Below, piece by piece: positions 50,926 to 62,038 of a DNA stretch of 64,000 nucleotides. Source of the DNA: Anticarsia gemmatalis (Eukaryota; Arthropoda; Insecta; Lepidoptera; Erebidae); the NCBI RefSeq assembly GCF_050436995.1, contig NC_134745.1:3410001-3474000 (forward strand), given 5' to 3'. The first letter of the stretch is position 1; every line of letters starts with the position of its first letter. The notes beneath the pieces are model-generated. The model did not search any database, was not told where the DNA came from, and saw only the letters and a list, made by a program, of their open reading frames with translations. A program made the translations under genes and the position numbers.

Positions 50926-51680
50926 CTACCAAACATGTTTCTTACGTAATTTACGATGTTTTTTTCTCCATTTCTTTTTCTTTTTTCTCTCAAAACTGCT
51001 ATCAGTATCCGAGGACGATGAATCACTATCCGTATCGCTATCCGACGAAGAAGAATCTTTGGTTTTCTTTCGCCTTCGTTTGGTAGCTGGTCGAAAATCT
51101 GGTACCATGATCATAGGGGGCGGTGCTGGAAGTAAATAAGGTAAAGGGTACATTTGGGGAGGTGGTGGGAACGGTAGAGCTTCTCCGTTGGTGTTGTTAT
51201 TACAATGTCCTGGTGGAACCGGTCCTGGAGGGAAGGGTGGGGGCGGAAAAGGTAATGGGGGTAAGGCAGGTAACGGTGGAGGGAATGGAATGTATATATT
51301 TATCGGTGGAGATTCTTCTTCTGGTTTCTGGGTTGTTGTTGTGGTTTTTTCTCTGATTGGTATAGGAATACCAATAGGTACGGCAACTGGAACAGGCACT
51401 TGGATAGGTGGCGGCGGCGGTGGTAGTGGTACCATTGCAAATTGCCCCGGGTATTGACAGTTTCCTAAAGATGCTATTGCTAAAAGCAGCCATGTTTGTA
51501 ATGTGACCTGGAAAAGAAAGGAAATTGTAAAGTAGCATAAAATATTTTGTGCTACACAGTCAGTTCCAAATGATTTTTAGGGTTTTATAACAGTTTTCAA
51601 TTCATTGACAATGTTTAACTCTAAACAATAAAAATTAAAGAGAATAACAAATACATATTTAATGAACTTACTGAAATCAT
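50926..51680 (-). CDS. secreted proline-rich protein with acidic Ser/Asp and basic tail, two exons
   Basis: Two-exon gene read from the minus strand: join(51680..51672, 51507..50926). Exon 1 codes only Met-Ile-Ser and ends at a consensus donor (TCA|GTAAGT, donor at 51671). The intron is 164 bp and ends in a pyrimidine-rich TTCCAG acceptor. Exon 2 opens in phase 0 with VTLQTWLLLAIASLGNC, so splicing creates a typical signal peptide (residues 1 to about 20). An internal Met (residue 28) would lack it, which is why I chose the spliced start. The mature part is tripartite: a proline-rich region (about 28-143) with PPPPPP runs, VPVPVAVPIGIPIPI, a KTTTTTQKPEEE linker and one NNT sequon; an acidic Ser/Asp block (about 154-176); and a very basic Lys/Arg tail (about 177-195). 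The stop is TAG. I recognise no named family. Low-complexity secreted proteins of silk, cuticle or eggshell are possible, but that is inference. The clustered S-D sites could be secretory-kinase targets, also inference. Confidence 0.75.
51672..51680 (-). other. coding exon 1 (Met-Ile-Ser) and splice donor of the proline-rich gene
   Basis: The minus strand reads ATG ATT TCA followed directly by GTAAGT. This mini-exon supplies the initiator Met that exon 2 lacks at the head of its hydrophobic signal sequence. The paired acceptor (TTTCTTTTCCAG) lies just above 51507. Both sites fit consensus and keep phase 0, but the junction has not been seen in a transcript. Confidence 0.65.
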
Positions 51681-51836
51681 TTCAGCTTAAAAACCACATT
51701 TCAATCAAAATTGTTCCAAATAAATGCACCGAAAAACAAATATTGAACACGTACTTATAATAAACTCACTTCCTAGTAGCCTACTATTATGTTCTGCAAA
51801 CTAACGTAACAGTATTTCGTCACTATTGCTGTTGGA

Positions 51837-51843
51837 TTTTATA
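51837..51843 (-). promoter_or_regulatory. TATA box of the proline-rich gene
   Basis: The minus strand carries GCTATAAAATCC, so TATAAAA spans 51843 to 51837. Counting about 30 bases downstream puts a possible start site near 51812 and a 5'UTR of roughly 130 bases before the ATG at 51680. The TATA match is direct. The start position is inferred from normal TATA spacing. Confidence 0.45.
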
Positions 51844-51964
51844 GCGTAATTTAGGAAATCAATAAACCTTAGATTTATGCGTTGAAATCTTGTATTATCG
51901 AACATTTATGGCTACGTGAATGTGAATACGCGAGTGAGCCGGTACATTCACCTGTGCAGAATCG

Positions 51965-52183
51965 TTTTTTTTTTTTTAAAAAGACATCTCCCGCACTAAG
52001 AATTGCTCTTGTGTCGCGGGGACTTTTACAAACATACAAGCAACGGACACAAAGCACAACCAGACCCGAAACAATTATTTGTGGATCGCACAAATAATTG
52101 CCCCGTGTGGGAATCGAACCCACGACCTCCCGACGCAATGGTTGCGGCGTGGTGACCTAAACCACTGCGCCACGGAAGCAGTC
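51965..52183 (-). mobile_element. tRNA-derived SINE, copy 3 (best preserved)
   Basis: On the minus strand the A box is TGGCGCAGTGG and the B box GGTTCGATTCC, both close to the Pol III consensus, so this copy could still be transcribed. It ends in a 12-15 base A tract (T tract on +). It lies about 120 bases upstream of the TATA box of the proline-rich gene, in the same orientation as that gene. Confidence 0.88.
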
Positions 52184-52189
52184 AAAAGT

Positions 52190-54956
52190 TTAGTGGGAAG
52201 TAATATGTATTTGTTTCAGATCACTCTGCCTTCGGGTGGTCTCTTAGTGAGTCGATACATACGATACTTTTGGAATCGGTGGTTTAGTTGTTTTTATTGT
52301 TTTTCACGATTAAAGACATGAATTTGCCTTTCATCCTGATTGTGGACAATAATGTTAGCGATTTAACGATTACAAACTTTACTTTTAAGTGGTGCTCGTA
52401 AGCAAAAATGGGAATAATTTTAATTACAATATAAGAAACGAAAATACATTTATTTCAGTACTTAAGTGAGAAAACGTAGTAATTATTTGTTTTCTTGACA
52501 AAACAAACTTGCAATTCTATTCCCTCCTCAACAAAATAAATAGCTCCACTCTCAAGAAATCCATCAGCAGTGATCAAAACACACAGATTTATTCACAACC
52601 CTTATTTGTCTGATCTTCCCCCATTGAAAGAATAATAAACAATAAAACAAGCGTTCAGTACCCACTAGTGTCACAGTAAGAGCGCAAAGGAAGTAATAAT
52701 CGTAAAGTGAGCCGCGTATATCCGGCTTTGCTTGCATCCCAGTAGGGGCGCCAACAGTTTAATAGTAGTACTACCGCTTTTCTAGTAGTTATTATCCTTC
52801 CTGTAATAAGAGTTAAGACTTGAAATGTTCCTGGTCTTCTTTGTTACTGAAATGGTTGAGTGCAGGTGCCGCCAGTGACTTTGTGCTTTTTCAACTTAAC
52901 TGTTTTCTTATTATCTATCTACGAAAATTTATATGATTTCGAGTAATTTTTATGTATTTTTTACAGGTTTCTAAATGTCTTCATAGTCGATATTTGGCTA
53001 TAGCGGTCAATTTTATTGAAACTAGTGAATTGTGTAGGACTCTGTTTAGTGTTCCAGTCCAAGTGTGTGAAACAGAAGCAGAATATCAATCAAATTGAGG
53101 TCTCGGGTACGGTTCACGTGTCAGGAAAACAGTTATTATAAGTTTATATTAGAATATATTTAAATAGTAGCCTGACATTTGGAAATGTGCTCGGTAAATA
53201 CCAATAAGTATGCACACAAATTATTGGACGTAAAAAATATTGTATGCCTCTGCCAACACCTTCGGGTATAGGTAATCGGTTTAATGTTACTTATGTGTAT
53301 AAGTACAAATAAGGTAAAATAATAGATAAAAATAAGTACATATAATAATAACAATGAATGCAAATATTTCGTCGCAGCAGCCCTAATGAAGCCACCATTG
53401 TAGTTTTATGCAACTGTTTGCGAGGATTTGAATTGCGTCCAAGTGCTATTTGTACTCATATTATTGGCCATATGACTCAGGTTTTTTTGTACTTTACGCC
53501 TTTATACTATTAAAACTTGTGCGCAGATTTTTCTAATTGCTATCCTGTTTGCTTACTTAAAGCATAAACAATAATATGAGAACGTTCACGTGTATATTTC
53601 TATCGGTATTTTCTCTCAGATTAAGACGTGTTTTTATAGTAAAATTATCCATTATAACTTTAATTATAATCGTTGATTTCTATGAAATACCTTTTTGCTA
53701 AATATTTTAATAGCATTTAGACTCAATATTGAAAAATATTACAGCACTTTATCACAAACTAAAATACCATTTTGACTATCAAAATTCCTGATAATTATTG
53801 TTCTAATGATTTGATTTCGAAATTTGTTCGTAGGTACATATTTTTATTTGGAAACACAAATTCTTATAATTAATACCATTAAATTGCATGGTCAGTCTCT
53901 TTAATCATCAAACATTTGTACGTATTCGTCACATCGCGTTTGGTTCCTCAAAATATAAAAGTTTAATAGTGCTTGGTATTTCGATGTCCAGATACTAACA
54001 ATTTTAGTATTAGTATCATCTATATCGCTTCTACGAACTAAGTCGTAAAACTGCCAAACGTTTCCGGATAATCCCGAAACTCTAAAATATAAATTTTGCT
54101 TCTCAAGAAGTAATAAATAAAGCTGAAAATATAAATGAATATCGTATGCAGGAAAAGTCGCGGGCGATAGCTAGTGGAGTAATAAAATTGATAAATGTGT
54201 ACGTAAATCAATGCAGATGTTTTACTACGCAATAATGTTTAAGCATTTTTGAAAATTCGTTATTTTCCTGATATTTGCTTTCGATATTGCAAAAATTATT
54301 TTATAACGAAAACTGTTAGTGCAATAATGTAATAGAGAATTTATAATGGGGTACTTTATTAATGATTTCTAACTCCCAATATAAATGAGTCTTGATTTAT
54401 TATTTTGCATTAGATCCGAGGTCAGTTCTTGCTTCAAGATGTATGGTTGTGGTTATCTTAGAATTGCAACCTGATCATTTGAAATGAAATAATTTTTAAT
54501 TTTCAAACTCTCTCTACGTGGTCCAAAATTGTTTCCCGTTTTCATTCAAATCTGTTGTCTAATTATGTTATCAATTACAATGATGTTCTAACAAAGCACT
54601 AAGCGCTACAAAATACCACAGTCCATACTTGCAAGGCCATCCACACGTCAGTTAGCTAAATACGTGTTAGATTAATTTAGCACTGGACCATGAAACTGCG
54701 ACCAATAAATTAAAGGACCGGACACGATTTACTGCCGTCCACTGTAAATTAGAAGCTTAATGATACATTCGATTGAAATTACGTCATGTAAAGGCGGGTA
54801 GACACTTTGTTAAATTGATGAGCGCTTTACTACGTGAGTCTGTCGGTACAAATTTTGTCCAGCTATATCAACGTTTTATACTACAAACTTGTGTGTGTAG
54901 GTACCTGGTTTGGCAGTAGGTACTAGGTTATGGGATTTTAATTTAACATGACAAAT
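52190..54956. other. non-coding
   Basis: No gene seen. A Helitron-like 3' end (GTCGCGGGCGATAGCTAG, ending 54174) has no matching start. A GC-richer spot lies at 52705-52755. Confidence 0.45.
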
Positions 54957-55005
54957 GAATCAACCACACTGTAAATAATTTGGCGATTGAAAAGAGTGGC
55001 CGAGA
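54957..55005 (+). repeat. solo 3'UTR fragment of the 57.6-kb LINE family
   Basis: 'caaccacactgtaaataatt' and TGGCGATTGAAAAGAGTGGC match 58819-58859. It breaks off into the inverted repeats that follow. Confidence 0.7.
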
Positions 55006-55028
55006 CGCTCACAACCACTCTTTTCAAT
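54986..55028. repeat. 14-bp inverted repeat
   Basis: ATTGAAAAGAGTGG (54986-54999) and CCACTCTTTTCAAT (55015-55028) are exact inverse copies around a 15-base loop. The left arm is LINE 3'UTR sequence, so the right arm is an inverted copy made at this site. Confidence 0.85.
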
Positions 55029-55036
55029 GGGGTTCG

Positions 55037-55072
55037 GGTTTGAGATGGACTGGGCCCAGTCCATCTCAAACC
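55037..55072. repeat. perfect 36-bp palindrome without spacer
   Basis: GGTTTGAGATGGACTGGG is followed directly by its exact reverse complement. There is no loop, so it can extrude as a cruciform. It starts eight bases after the previous inverted repeat. Confidence 0.95.
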
Positions 55073-55325
55073 TATGTTGATATCTAAATAGAACATAACT
55101 AGATAATTAATCTAAATTTTTTTACTAATTTATTTACAACACCCAAATACATAACTTCGTCGTAAAACATTCCAATTTGTTGACTATATTGTCCAAAAAT
55201 ACCAACGTAAAAAGCGAACCAAAAATTCTTCAGCGGCATATATTTTCATAATTCTCCGCACTGATTGTCGGTTAGTTGTTCCAAGTTTCAGTGCTCGGAG
55301 CCGAGTGCTGAATATTCATGACCGA

Positions 55326-55845
55326 CAGTAATAACAAGCGGGACCTCACTGAGATCGACTCGAGTCAACAAGCTGACTGTGGAGGTACCTACTGCACTTG
55401 TGTACTATCGAACGAAGATAAAATTGCTTTTGGTTTACGTTAAAAGGTCAAATTCCTTTGATAGAGATCTGTTTCAGACTAAAGTGGCTGTGGAATGCGT
55501 AACATGGTTTAGAGAGATCATTCCAGAACTTGAAAAGGCCAACGAATTTTATTTTTCATTCCTGATACGCCTATTTAAGTTTTTTTTAGTCAGTAATAAC
55601 AAGCGGGACCTCACTGAGATCGACTCGAGTCAACAAGCTGAATGTGGGGGTACCTACTGCACTTGTGTATCGAACGAAGATAAAATTGCTTTTGGTTTAT
55701 GTAAAAAGGTCAAATTCCTTTTATATAGATCTGTTATAGACTGAAGTGTCTGTGGAATGTGTAACATGATTTAGAGAGATCATTCTAGAACATGAAAAGG
55801 CCATCAAATTTTATTTTTCACGCTTGATATTTTATTTTTTTGTAA
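55326..55845 (+). repeat. 265-bp tandem duplication, two copies
   Basis: Copy A runs 55326-55590 and copy B 55591 to about 55845, both starting CAGTAATAACAAGCGGGACC. They are roughly 90 percent alike by eye, with a 3-base deletion in B (TGTACTATCG to TGTATCG). In both, a frame reads SNNKRDLTEIDSS then GGTYCTC, SNEDKIAFG; copy A is then stopped by TAA while copy B runs to YRSVID. Another frame of copy A reads ECVTWFREIIPELEKANEFY, which is stopped in B. Copy B is preceded by TTTTTTTTAG, like a splice acceptor. The source gene is not recognised, and it may be a decayed exon. Confidence 0.8.
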
Positions 55846-55849
55846 TGAA

Positions 55850-57622
55850 GAATCAGCTGACTGGGGCAAATTAATTTTTGGAAGACATTAGTAGTGCACT
55901 AATCTATTTCAATAAGCGTCAAATAAACCTATTAAGAATAAAGCCTGTTTTTCATAAGAACCACACATACAAACAACCATAAAATCACGCCTTCTCCCCT
56001 TATGATTGGCAGAGACCAAAGATTTATTATTCATTTTAAAAATTGAAAAAAAAAACAAAAATAATTTTATTCAGACCCTTGCAAAAAAAACCTTATAAAG
56101 AATTAACATACTATTCAAAACAGTGACCAATTCAACTATACTCTACGCACAACATACACTCGTAATTCTTCGCAACTACATACCTAATACATATACCAGT
56201 TACGGACTCCACTCGAGTACTGAAGAGCTGTTACCGGTAATATATCAGTGCCGTACTCGGTATGTATCGGTGCGTGATACGGCTCTTCATTAGTACTAGT
56301 ACCTCTGTGCCACTCGAGGGTCCTGTGTAGACTGTCTTAGAGCCCATTGTAGTACGTTTGAAGTGAATTTGGGTGAAGACATTTTGATTTGATTTAATAC
56401 ATGAGTTTTATATAGACTGATATGAAGAGATAGTACACATAAATCTCTTCCGCTACTGAGTAACTGATGGACAACGCACGGCTGAAACGACTGAGCGTAA
56501 AAAGTTGAAATTTGGTATGAGAATTGTTAAGAAATATTAAGAGAGGATCTGTGGATATTCCACTCTAAAGGGGGTGGAAATCCACGAGGGCAAAGCTAGT
56601 GAAACATAAAACTATTTATAATATACACGTAGATTCACAATCAAAGTTTAGTTAATGTTGCTGTATAACCGAAGGAATTAAATATTAACACGCCTAAAAT
56701 TTACGGGTAAAATTCTCAATTTCTGCAGATACGGTAATAGTTAAAATATGCGTCGTAGGAAATTCAAACCATCATCAAGCTTGTCAGGTGGCATTTAATT
56801 CATTTTTGTCGAACACAAAAGTAAAGAAAGAAGAACAAGTACTCGTTATAAGTGGAAATCAAACCACCGTTCGTTGATCACCACAATGATCACTTTAACC
56901 ATTGCACTATAAACGTTGTCATACATTATTATTATCATGTTAAAAGTATAAAAGTAACATTAATACTTCTGAAAAGCCACATTTCTCAATATTTTATTTC
57001 AATAAACATAAATATGAATAACCATAATTTGCAAATAAAACAACGTTTCAACAGCTGATTTTAATGTTTTTCATAATGAAGTGGTCTTGTGAGCGAAACC
57101 ATTGGAAAATGCCGGTTAAAATTTAATTCAATAACATCAAAAACAGTAACGTTGAACAAGTGCACCAATTTAAATATGTACTGCTGAAATAACTTATTTT
57201 CACTACAAGGAAATTTCAGCTTTATGTCCTCGCGTTTAGAGTACATTTTAGATTGTAGCATATTAATAGTTATTACTTAATTGAAGTTCAGCGTATATGT
57301 GAGATCTGTAATTAGCTGCCATGCTTTGCTTCAGTTAATTTAGTATCAAATATTATGCAATTAACATAAGCAAAACCAACTTTTTGCTTCTAAATGATAT
57401 TAATTTCAGTACCTAGCAGTTAATTTTATGTCAAAAACATGACATTTATTACGATTTTTTTCCCACTTTGGGATTTATTGTAATTGCTGTCTATCAATTG
57501 ATGGTAAACAAAGAGTTGAGCGTATTAATGTAGGCTATTTAAAAGTTATATGCACTGTGCGGAACACGCCTGAATGAGATTGAAACAGGATGGGAAAGTG
57601 GGACATATACAAAATGATGTAG
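55850..57622. other. non-coding, AT-rich
   Basis: Holds the Helitron-type relic at 56444 and an imperfect inverted repeat (GTACTGAAGAGC near 56218 against GCTCTTCATTAGTAC near 56282). The frame at 57535-57900 (-) is antisense to the LINE. Confidence 0.45.
56444..56599 (+). mobile_element. possible second Helitron-type element or relic
   Basis: Starts TCTCTTCC after A and ends GGGCAAAGCTAG before T. It contains 'gctgaaacgactgagc' and 'gaaatttggtatgag', which I know as a common lepidopteran repeat. It shares the A^TC...CTAG^T boundary logic with the seven copies above, but its sequence is different and no clear terminal hairpin is seen. Confidence 0.5.
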
Positions 57623-58468
57623 GATATTATATTATTTGCAGATGACACTTCACTCATTTTTAAAGTAGATCGTTCGAAGTCTTGTTTTATTGATATCAAT
57701 AGTATTCTTGAACAGGTCCGCAACTGGTTCACTTGTAATAATCTGTTATTAAATTCTAACAAAACTAAGTGCATTAGGTTCACTATGCCCAACGCGAGGA
57801 ATTTAGGTACTAACATAGTCGTAAATGGGCAAACTATCGATTTGGTAGCTTCGGCAACTTTTTTAGGTATCAGTCTGGATAGCAAGCTCCAATGGGGCAC
57901 TCAAATAGCGCATCTCTCGGGGAGACTCAGCTCCGCCGCGTACGCAATCAGAAAAGTAAGACAGTTTGCTGGTGTGGATGCGGCAAGACTGGTTTACTTT
58001 AGTTATTTTCACAGCGTCATGTCTTACGGTATATTACTGTGGGGTAAGGCTGCTGATATAGATGTTATTTTTGTCCTTCAAAAAAGAGCTATCCGTGCAA
58101 TTTATAGTTTAGGAGCGCGAGACTCCTTGAGAGAGCTTTTTGGGCAGATAGGGATACTGACGGTGTCATCACAGTATGTGCTTGCAAACTTGTTGTATAT
58201 AAAACAAAATTTAGGGACTTTCGCAACAAATAGCGATAGACACAATTACAACACTAGAAACAGACACAAATTAGTAGGTCCCCATCATCGTTTACACAAG
58301 GTGCACAATTCGTTTGTAGGTCTCGGCATTCGTTTCTTCAACAAGCTTCCAAAGCACATCATGGATTTACCCCTGCCAAAATTCAAAGTTGCTGTTAAGG
58401 AACATCTCGTTAGGAAAGCTTATTACAGAATTGATGAGTATCTAAACGACAATAGCTCTTGGGATTAG
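57623..58468 (+). pseudogene. LINE reverse transcriptase, C-terminal 281 codons
   Basis: The open frame begins DIILFADDTSLIFKVDR, which carries the catalytic F/YADD box of non-LTR reverse transcriptases. It continues through NWFTCNNLLLNSNKTKCIRF, the FLGISLDSKLQW segment (typical after the palm), SYGILLWG, LQKRAIRAIY, NTRN and FFNKLP, and ends LNDNSSWD with a TAG stop. The 227-codon part from the Met at 57785 is not a real start: codons continue upstream to 57623. The fingers region and the endonuclease are absent, so the copy cannot move itself. The clean 281-codon frame suggests fairly recent insertion. Confidence 0.9.
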
Positions 58469-58997
58469 TCGCTCGCTTGATTAGGATTCTTTGAAATTAG
58501 GGAACTTTGCTATAAATTGTATAAACTCAGTAGCAGTAGGTCTAAATATTGTAAAATATGGGCAATTAATGATGCAAATAGGTGATGTTACGTACAATTT
58601 GATGTTATTCATAAAACTGTCACTTTTTTCTTTTATAATGTTCACAACCAGTGTGCTCACTTGCTGCCCATATTCTTATTATCACATGCTAGTAGGTGCC
58701 CCCAACATACGGTATGATCAGAGACTAATAAATAACCTAGCTATGTTCATTTAACTTAATTGACGTTTAGTCTATATCGCTGATTGTTGGCAGCTCCTCG
58801 CATGATCAATTATTGTATCAACCACATTGTAAAACTTTTTGGCGATTGAAAAGAGTGGCCGTGAGTTTCTCGCTAGCTCTTCTCATAAGGCTCTACCCCC
58901 TTTCCGAGCTAGTGGTAGATTCAGTAATTGTAACGACTATCATAAGTGTCAATATTTGACCTAAATGAATAATGATTTGATTTTGATTTTGATTTTG
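57623..58997 (+). mobile_element. 5'-truncated Jockey/CR1-like LINE (non-LTR retrotransposon)
   Basis: Contains the C-terminal part of the reverse transcriptase, a 3'UTR and a short (TTGATT)-type repeated tail at about 58976-58997. The 5' side is missing: upstream of 57623 the frame is closed by TAG at 57620-57622, and no GVPQG motif is found in frame. The 3'UTR block (about 58816-58925) recurs as solo fragments at 54957-55005 and about 6033-6075, so this family has several dead copies here. 5' truncation is usual for target-primed reverse transcription. The assignment to the Jockey/CR1 group is from protein style, not from a search. Confidence 0.88.
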
Positions 58998-60057
58998 CAT
59001 TCAAAATTAATTACTCATTAACAGTTACAATCAAATCATTTACTCATTAACAGTTGCTGAATCTAGAAAGAACCTTAAGAGAAGAAATAGCAAGTCCACT
59101 GAAAATTGCTTAATTATAATAAAGATTATTGCTTGAATTCCCGTGCACGCAAGATTTAAGTTCCCTTACGTTTGAACCTACAACCAGATACGTGGGAGGT
59201 CAATGCAAATGTGGTTATGACTACTTCTATACAAATGTAGACACCATAGGTAAGTATATCACTCGGCTATCACAGCTATATGTAGATAGTTAAAAGTCGT
59301 TTAATGAAACCACTGTTCGGTATCGTCGCGTGTCTATCAGCAAATTAAATAAGTAAATGAAGACGAACGTAATAGCTCTAATGACCGCATTTATATTGTG
59401 TTCGCTTCGATTTATTTTTGTTTTGTATGTTTCTGACTATTTTTAGGTTAGAATGTGAACAATGTTTTGACAATCTGAACTTTCACTTCCATGTTATATT
59501 GTTATTAGTTATCTAATATTACTAAAATAATCATGAAATTAACTCTCTCTGTTTTGTCTGCTGGCTAACTAAATCGGACAGTCTTAAACACAAAAATATG
59601 AGAAAGTGAATGTTTCAAAGTAAATAATATACTATTTTGGCTGTTTACTGGTTATCAAAAAATGCCTAAAAAGAGGTTTATTTGAGATAAATACAGTGAA
59701 ATTATATTTGACCTCAAGTTTTAATAGCTTTTAGATTCAGTTAAACTTCAAAAACAATTTAGTAGCAGTAATCAATAACATCAGCTTAAATACTATCATA
59801 CTTTAAATAAAGTACATTTGTTACAGACAGATTCTAGTAGGTACGTAATGCATTCACATTCCAATCCAAACAAATCCAGTTCAGCCATTTCCGAGATAAC
59901 TCTACGAATGTAAACAAACATTCACTATCAACTTCATACCTACAGATAGCGTATCTGTCGATACGTAGATACTAGATAACAGAAATTAATTGGTACATTA
60001 TCTTTCAGATAATTTATTAGCTCTAGTTACGTCTTGTTATTAGCGCATTACCAGTAT

Positions 60058-60129
60058 GACTCCGTGGCGCAACGGTAGCGCGTCTGACTCCAGATCAGAA
60101 GGTTGCGTGTTCAAATCACGTCGGGGTCA
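60058..60129 (+). tRNA. tRNA-Trp (CCA), copy 1
   Basis: 72-base cloverleaf. The acceptor GACTCCG pairs with CGGGGTC, with discriminator A. The A box is TGGCGCAACGG and the B box is GTTCAAATC. The anticodon stem TCTGA/TCAGA encloses CTCCAGA, giving anticodon CCA for tryptophan UGG. There is no intron. A TTTTT terminator lies at 60138-60142. It is identical in sequence to the three following copies but is the only one on the plus strand. It faces copy 2 tail to tail. Confidence 0.97.
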
Positions 60130-60837
60130 ATACTGTCTTTTTGTAATTTTTTGGCGATATTTTTATTTGGTGATTGTTATTTAATTTGCAAAAGGTAAAG
60201 ATGTGTACTATATTTAGGTACTTATGTTTTTGAAATCTTTTAGATTCTGATTTTTAATTGGTTTTGGGTTTGTTCATCTTATTAGTTCTTGTAGGAAACC
60301 GATAACCTGAATTGTTATAGTAAAGAGAAAACATATAAACTATAGAATTTGGACCGACTCCAAGAATTCTTTCACTTTACGGGATAGTTTACTAAAAATA
60401 CAGTAGAAAAGTACAAGCAAATAGAATCAATGAACAGTATAGACAGATCTCCCGATTATTTTTAAATATAAAATGGTATTTTAATTGGTTTCTGAAGCGC
60501 CCGTTCATTAAACGGATTATTTCTAAACTGGTAACAACAGTAACTGATTTATGGTTCATACGATATTTTTTTCAATTTTCAGTTGATAAAGATCTGAAAG
60601 CAAATCTTCATAAAAGAAAAACTCACATCACATATTTGAGTTTAAGAAATAAATCCATATTTTTATTACAATAAAACTTAACTATAAGTAACTTTTAAAA
60701 ACTAAACTAAACTAGAAATAATTTTTTTTTTTTTTTTTTAGAGTTTTGGGTTAATTTTTACTTTACTATGGTACTTACATTCTTATAGTAATAAACGACA
60801 TTAACAGAATTTTAATTTTCTTCAAAAATAATGTCAT

Positions 60838-60909
60838 TGACCCCGACGTGATTTGAACACGCAACCTTCTGATCTGGAGTCAGACGCGCTACCGTTGCGC
60901 CACGGAGTC
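60838..60909 (-). tRNA. tRNA-Trp (CCA), copy 2
   Basis: Identical 72-base gene on the minus strand, with the same stems, CCA anticodon, A and B boxes and no intron. The Pol III stop TTTTT is at 60828-60824 on the minus strand. The flanks share no clear similarity with copy 1, so only the gene body is conserved. Confidence 0.97.
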
Positions 60910-61966
60910 ACTTGCCTTTTACCTTCAATATATCTGCACACTTTTTAAACGAGTATTAGCAGAATGTAAAACGTGTCTCGACATTTTTTTTTCTGCACTA
61001 TTAAAACGATTGTAAATTTATGAAGCCAATGTTTTTGGCTAAAACATCGAAATATGAAAAGGTTTCGTGAGCTTATAAATTGTCATCTTATTAGGAACAG
61101 TGTAAAATTTAGATTTGTGTATGAATCGTAATTCGGGCATGGATTTATGTAACATGTATCATAATTAATATTACCCACATTATTTATCTGTTTTAGACTT
61201 CAGTAAATTTGGTCTCAAGAGCTCATTAGTAATTATAATAATAATTAGGTACGTCAATTAGCTGTGCAGTAATACGTTAATGTTAATTAATTCAATTTAT
61301 TTTAATAGCTGAATAGTTTAGTTTGGGCCCTAATTAAGTTTGAAGTCAGAAGAAACGATTTTGCTCATCCGTACAATAAGTATAATTCAGATAAACTATC
61401 CTACTAATAAACGTCGTATAGGCTCTGATAATATATAGTGTTTTATTACTTTTACAGTAAAAAAAAATATCGAAAGTAACAAAACACTGTGTTACTAATC
61501 AGAGAGTTTCCACGACATTTATTAATAAGATAATTATTTAAAAAGCATGAGAGGTTGTACAAATTTCATATATTGTCCATGTTGTTGGCTTTCAAGCTAC
61601 TTTACAATATGCAACTCTAAGGTGAACACTGTGTCTGCGACAAAACGCACTTACTTAAGACAGTCGCGTTACGTTGTCGTAGCACTTGCTACGTAATTAC
61701 TACGAGTTCTCGATTACGTCACATCAAAGGAAATAAGTCGAGCCAACTTTACATTTTTATGAGAAAACACCTGTGAATATAGACATACACATAATAATTA
61801 TCTCACAGACACGTTTTATGTAAATATAGCAATTTCATTCATACATAAAATTAAAATGTAATAACTTAAAAACATACTTGGATTACAATTATTTTTCCAA
61901 AATACTCCAAAACTAACTTATTTAAGCTCTAAGTAATCATATTTGAAATGTCCAAAAAGAGAGACA

Positions 61967-62038
61967 TGACCCCGACGTGATTTGAACACGCAACCTTCTG
62001 ATCTGGAGTCAGACGCGCTACCGTTGCGCCACGGAGTC
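61967..62038 (-). tRNA. tRNA-Trp (CCA), copy 3
   Basis: Identical 72-base gene on the minus strand, followed by a TTTTT stop at 61958-61954. All invariant positions of a functional tRNA-Trp are kept. No decay is visible. Confidence 0.97.

Noticed and set aside
51188..51538. Gly-rich + frame and alternative - frame over the proline-rich gene
   Set aside because: They are shadows of the Pro-rich codons (CCN/GGN). Only the frame with signal peptide and splice sites makes sense.
51875..52321. Open frames across the SINE (for example with VGSIPTRG)
   Set aside because: Translations of the tRNA-like B-box region of a SINE, not genes.
57535..57900. 121-codon minus-strand frame
   Set aside because: Antisense to the LINE reverse transcriptase, whose sense frame carries the FADD motif.
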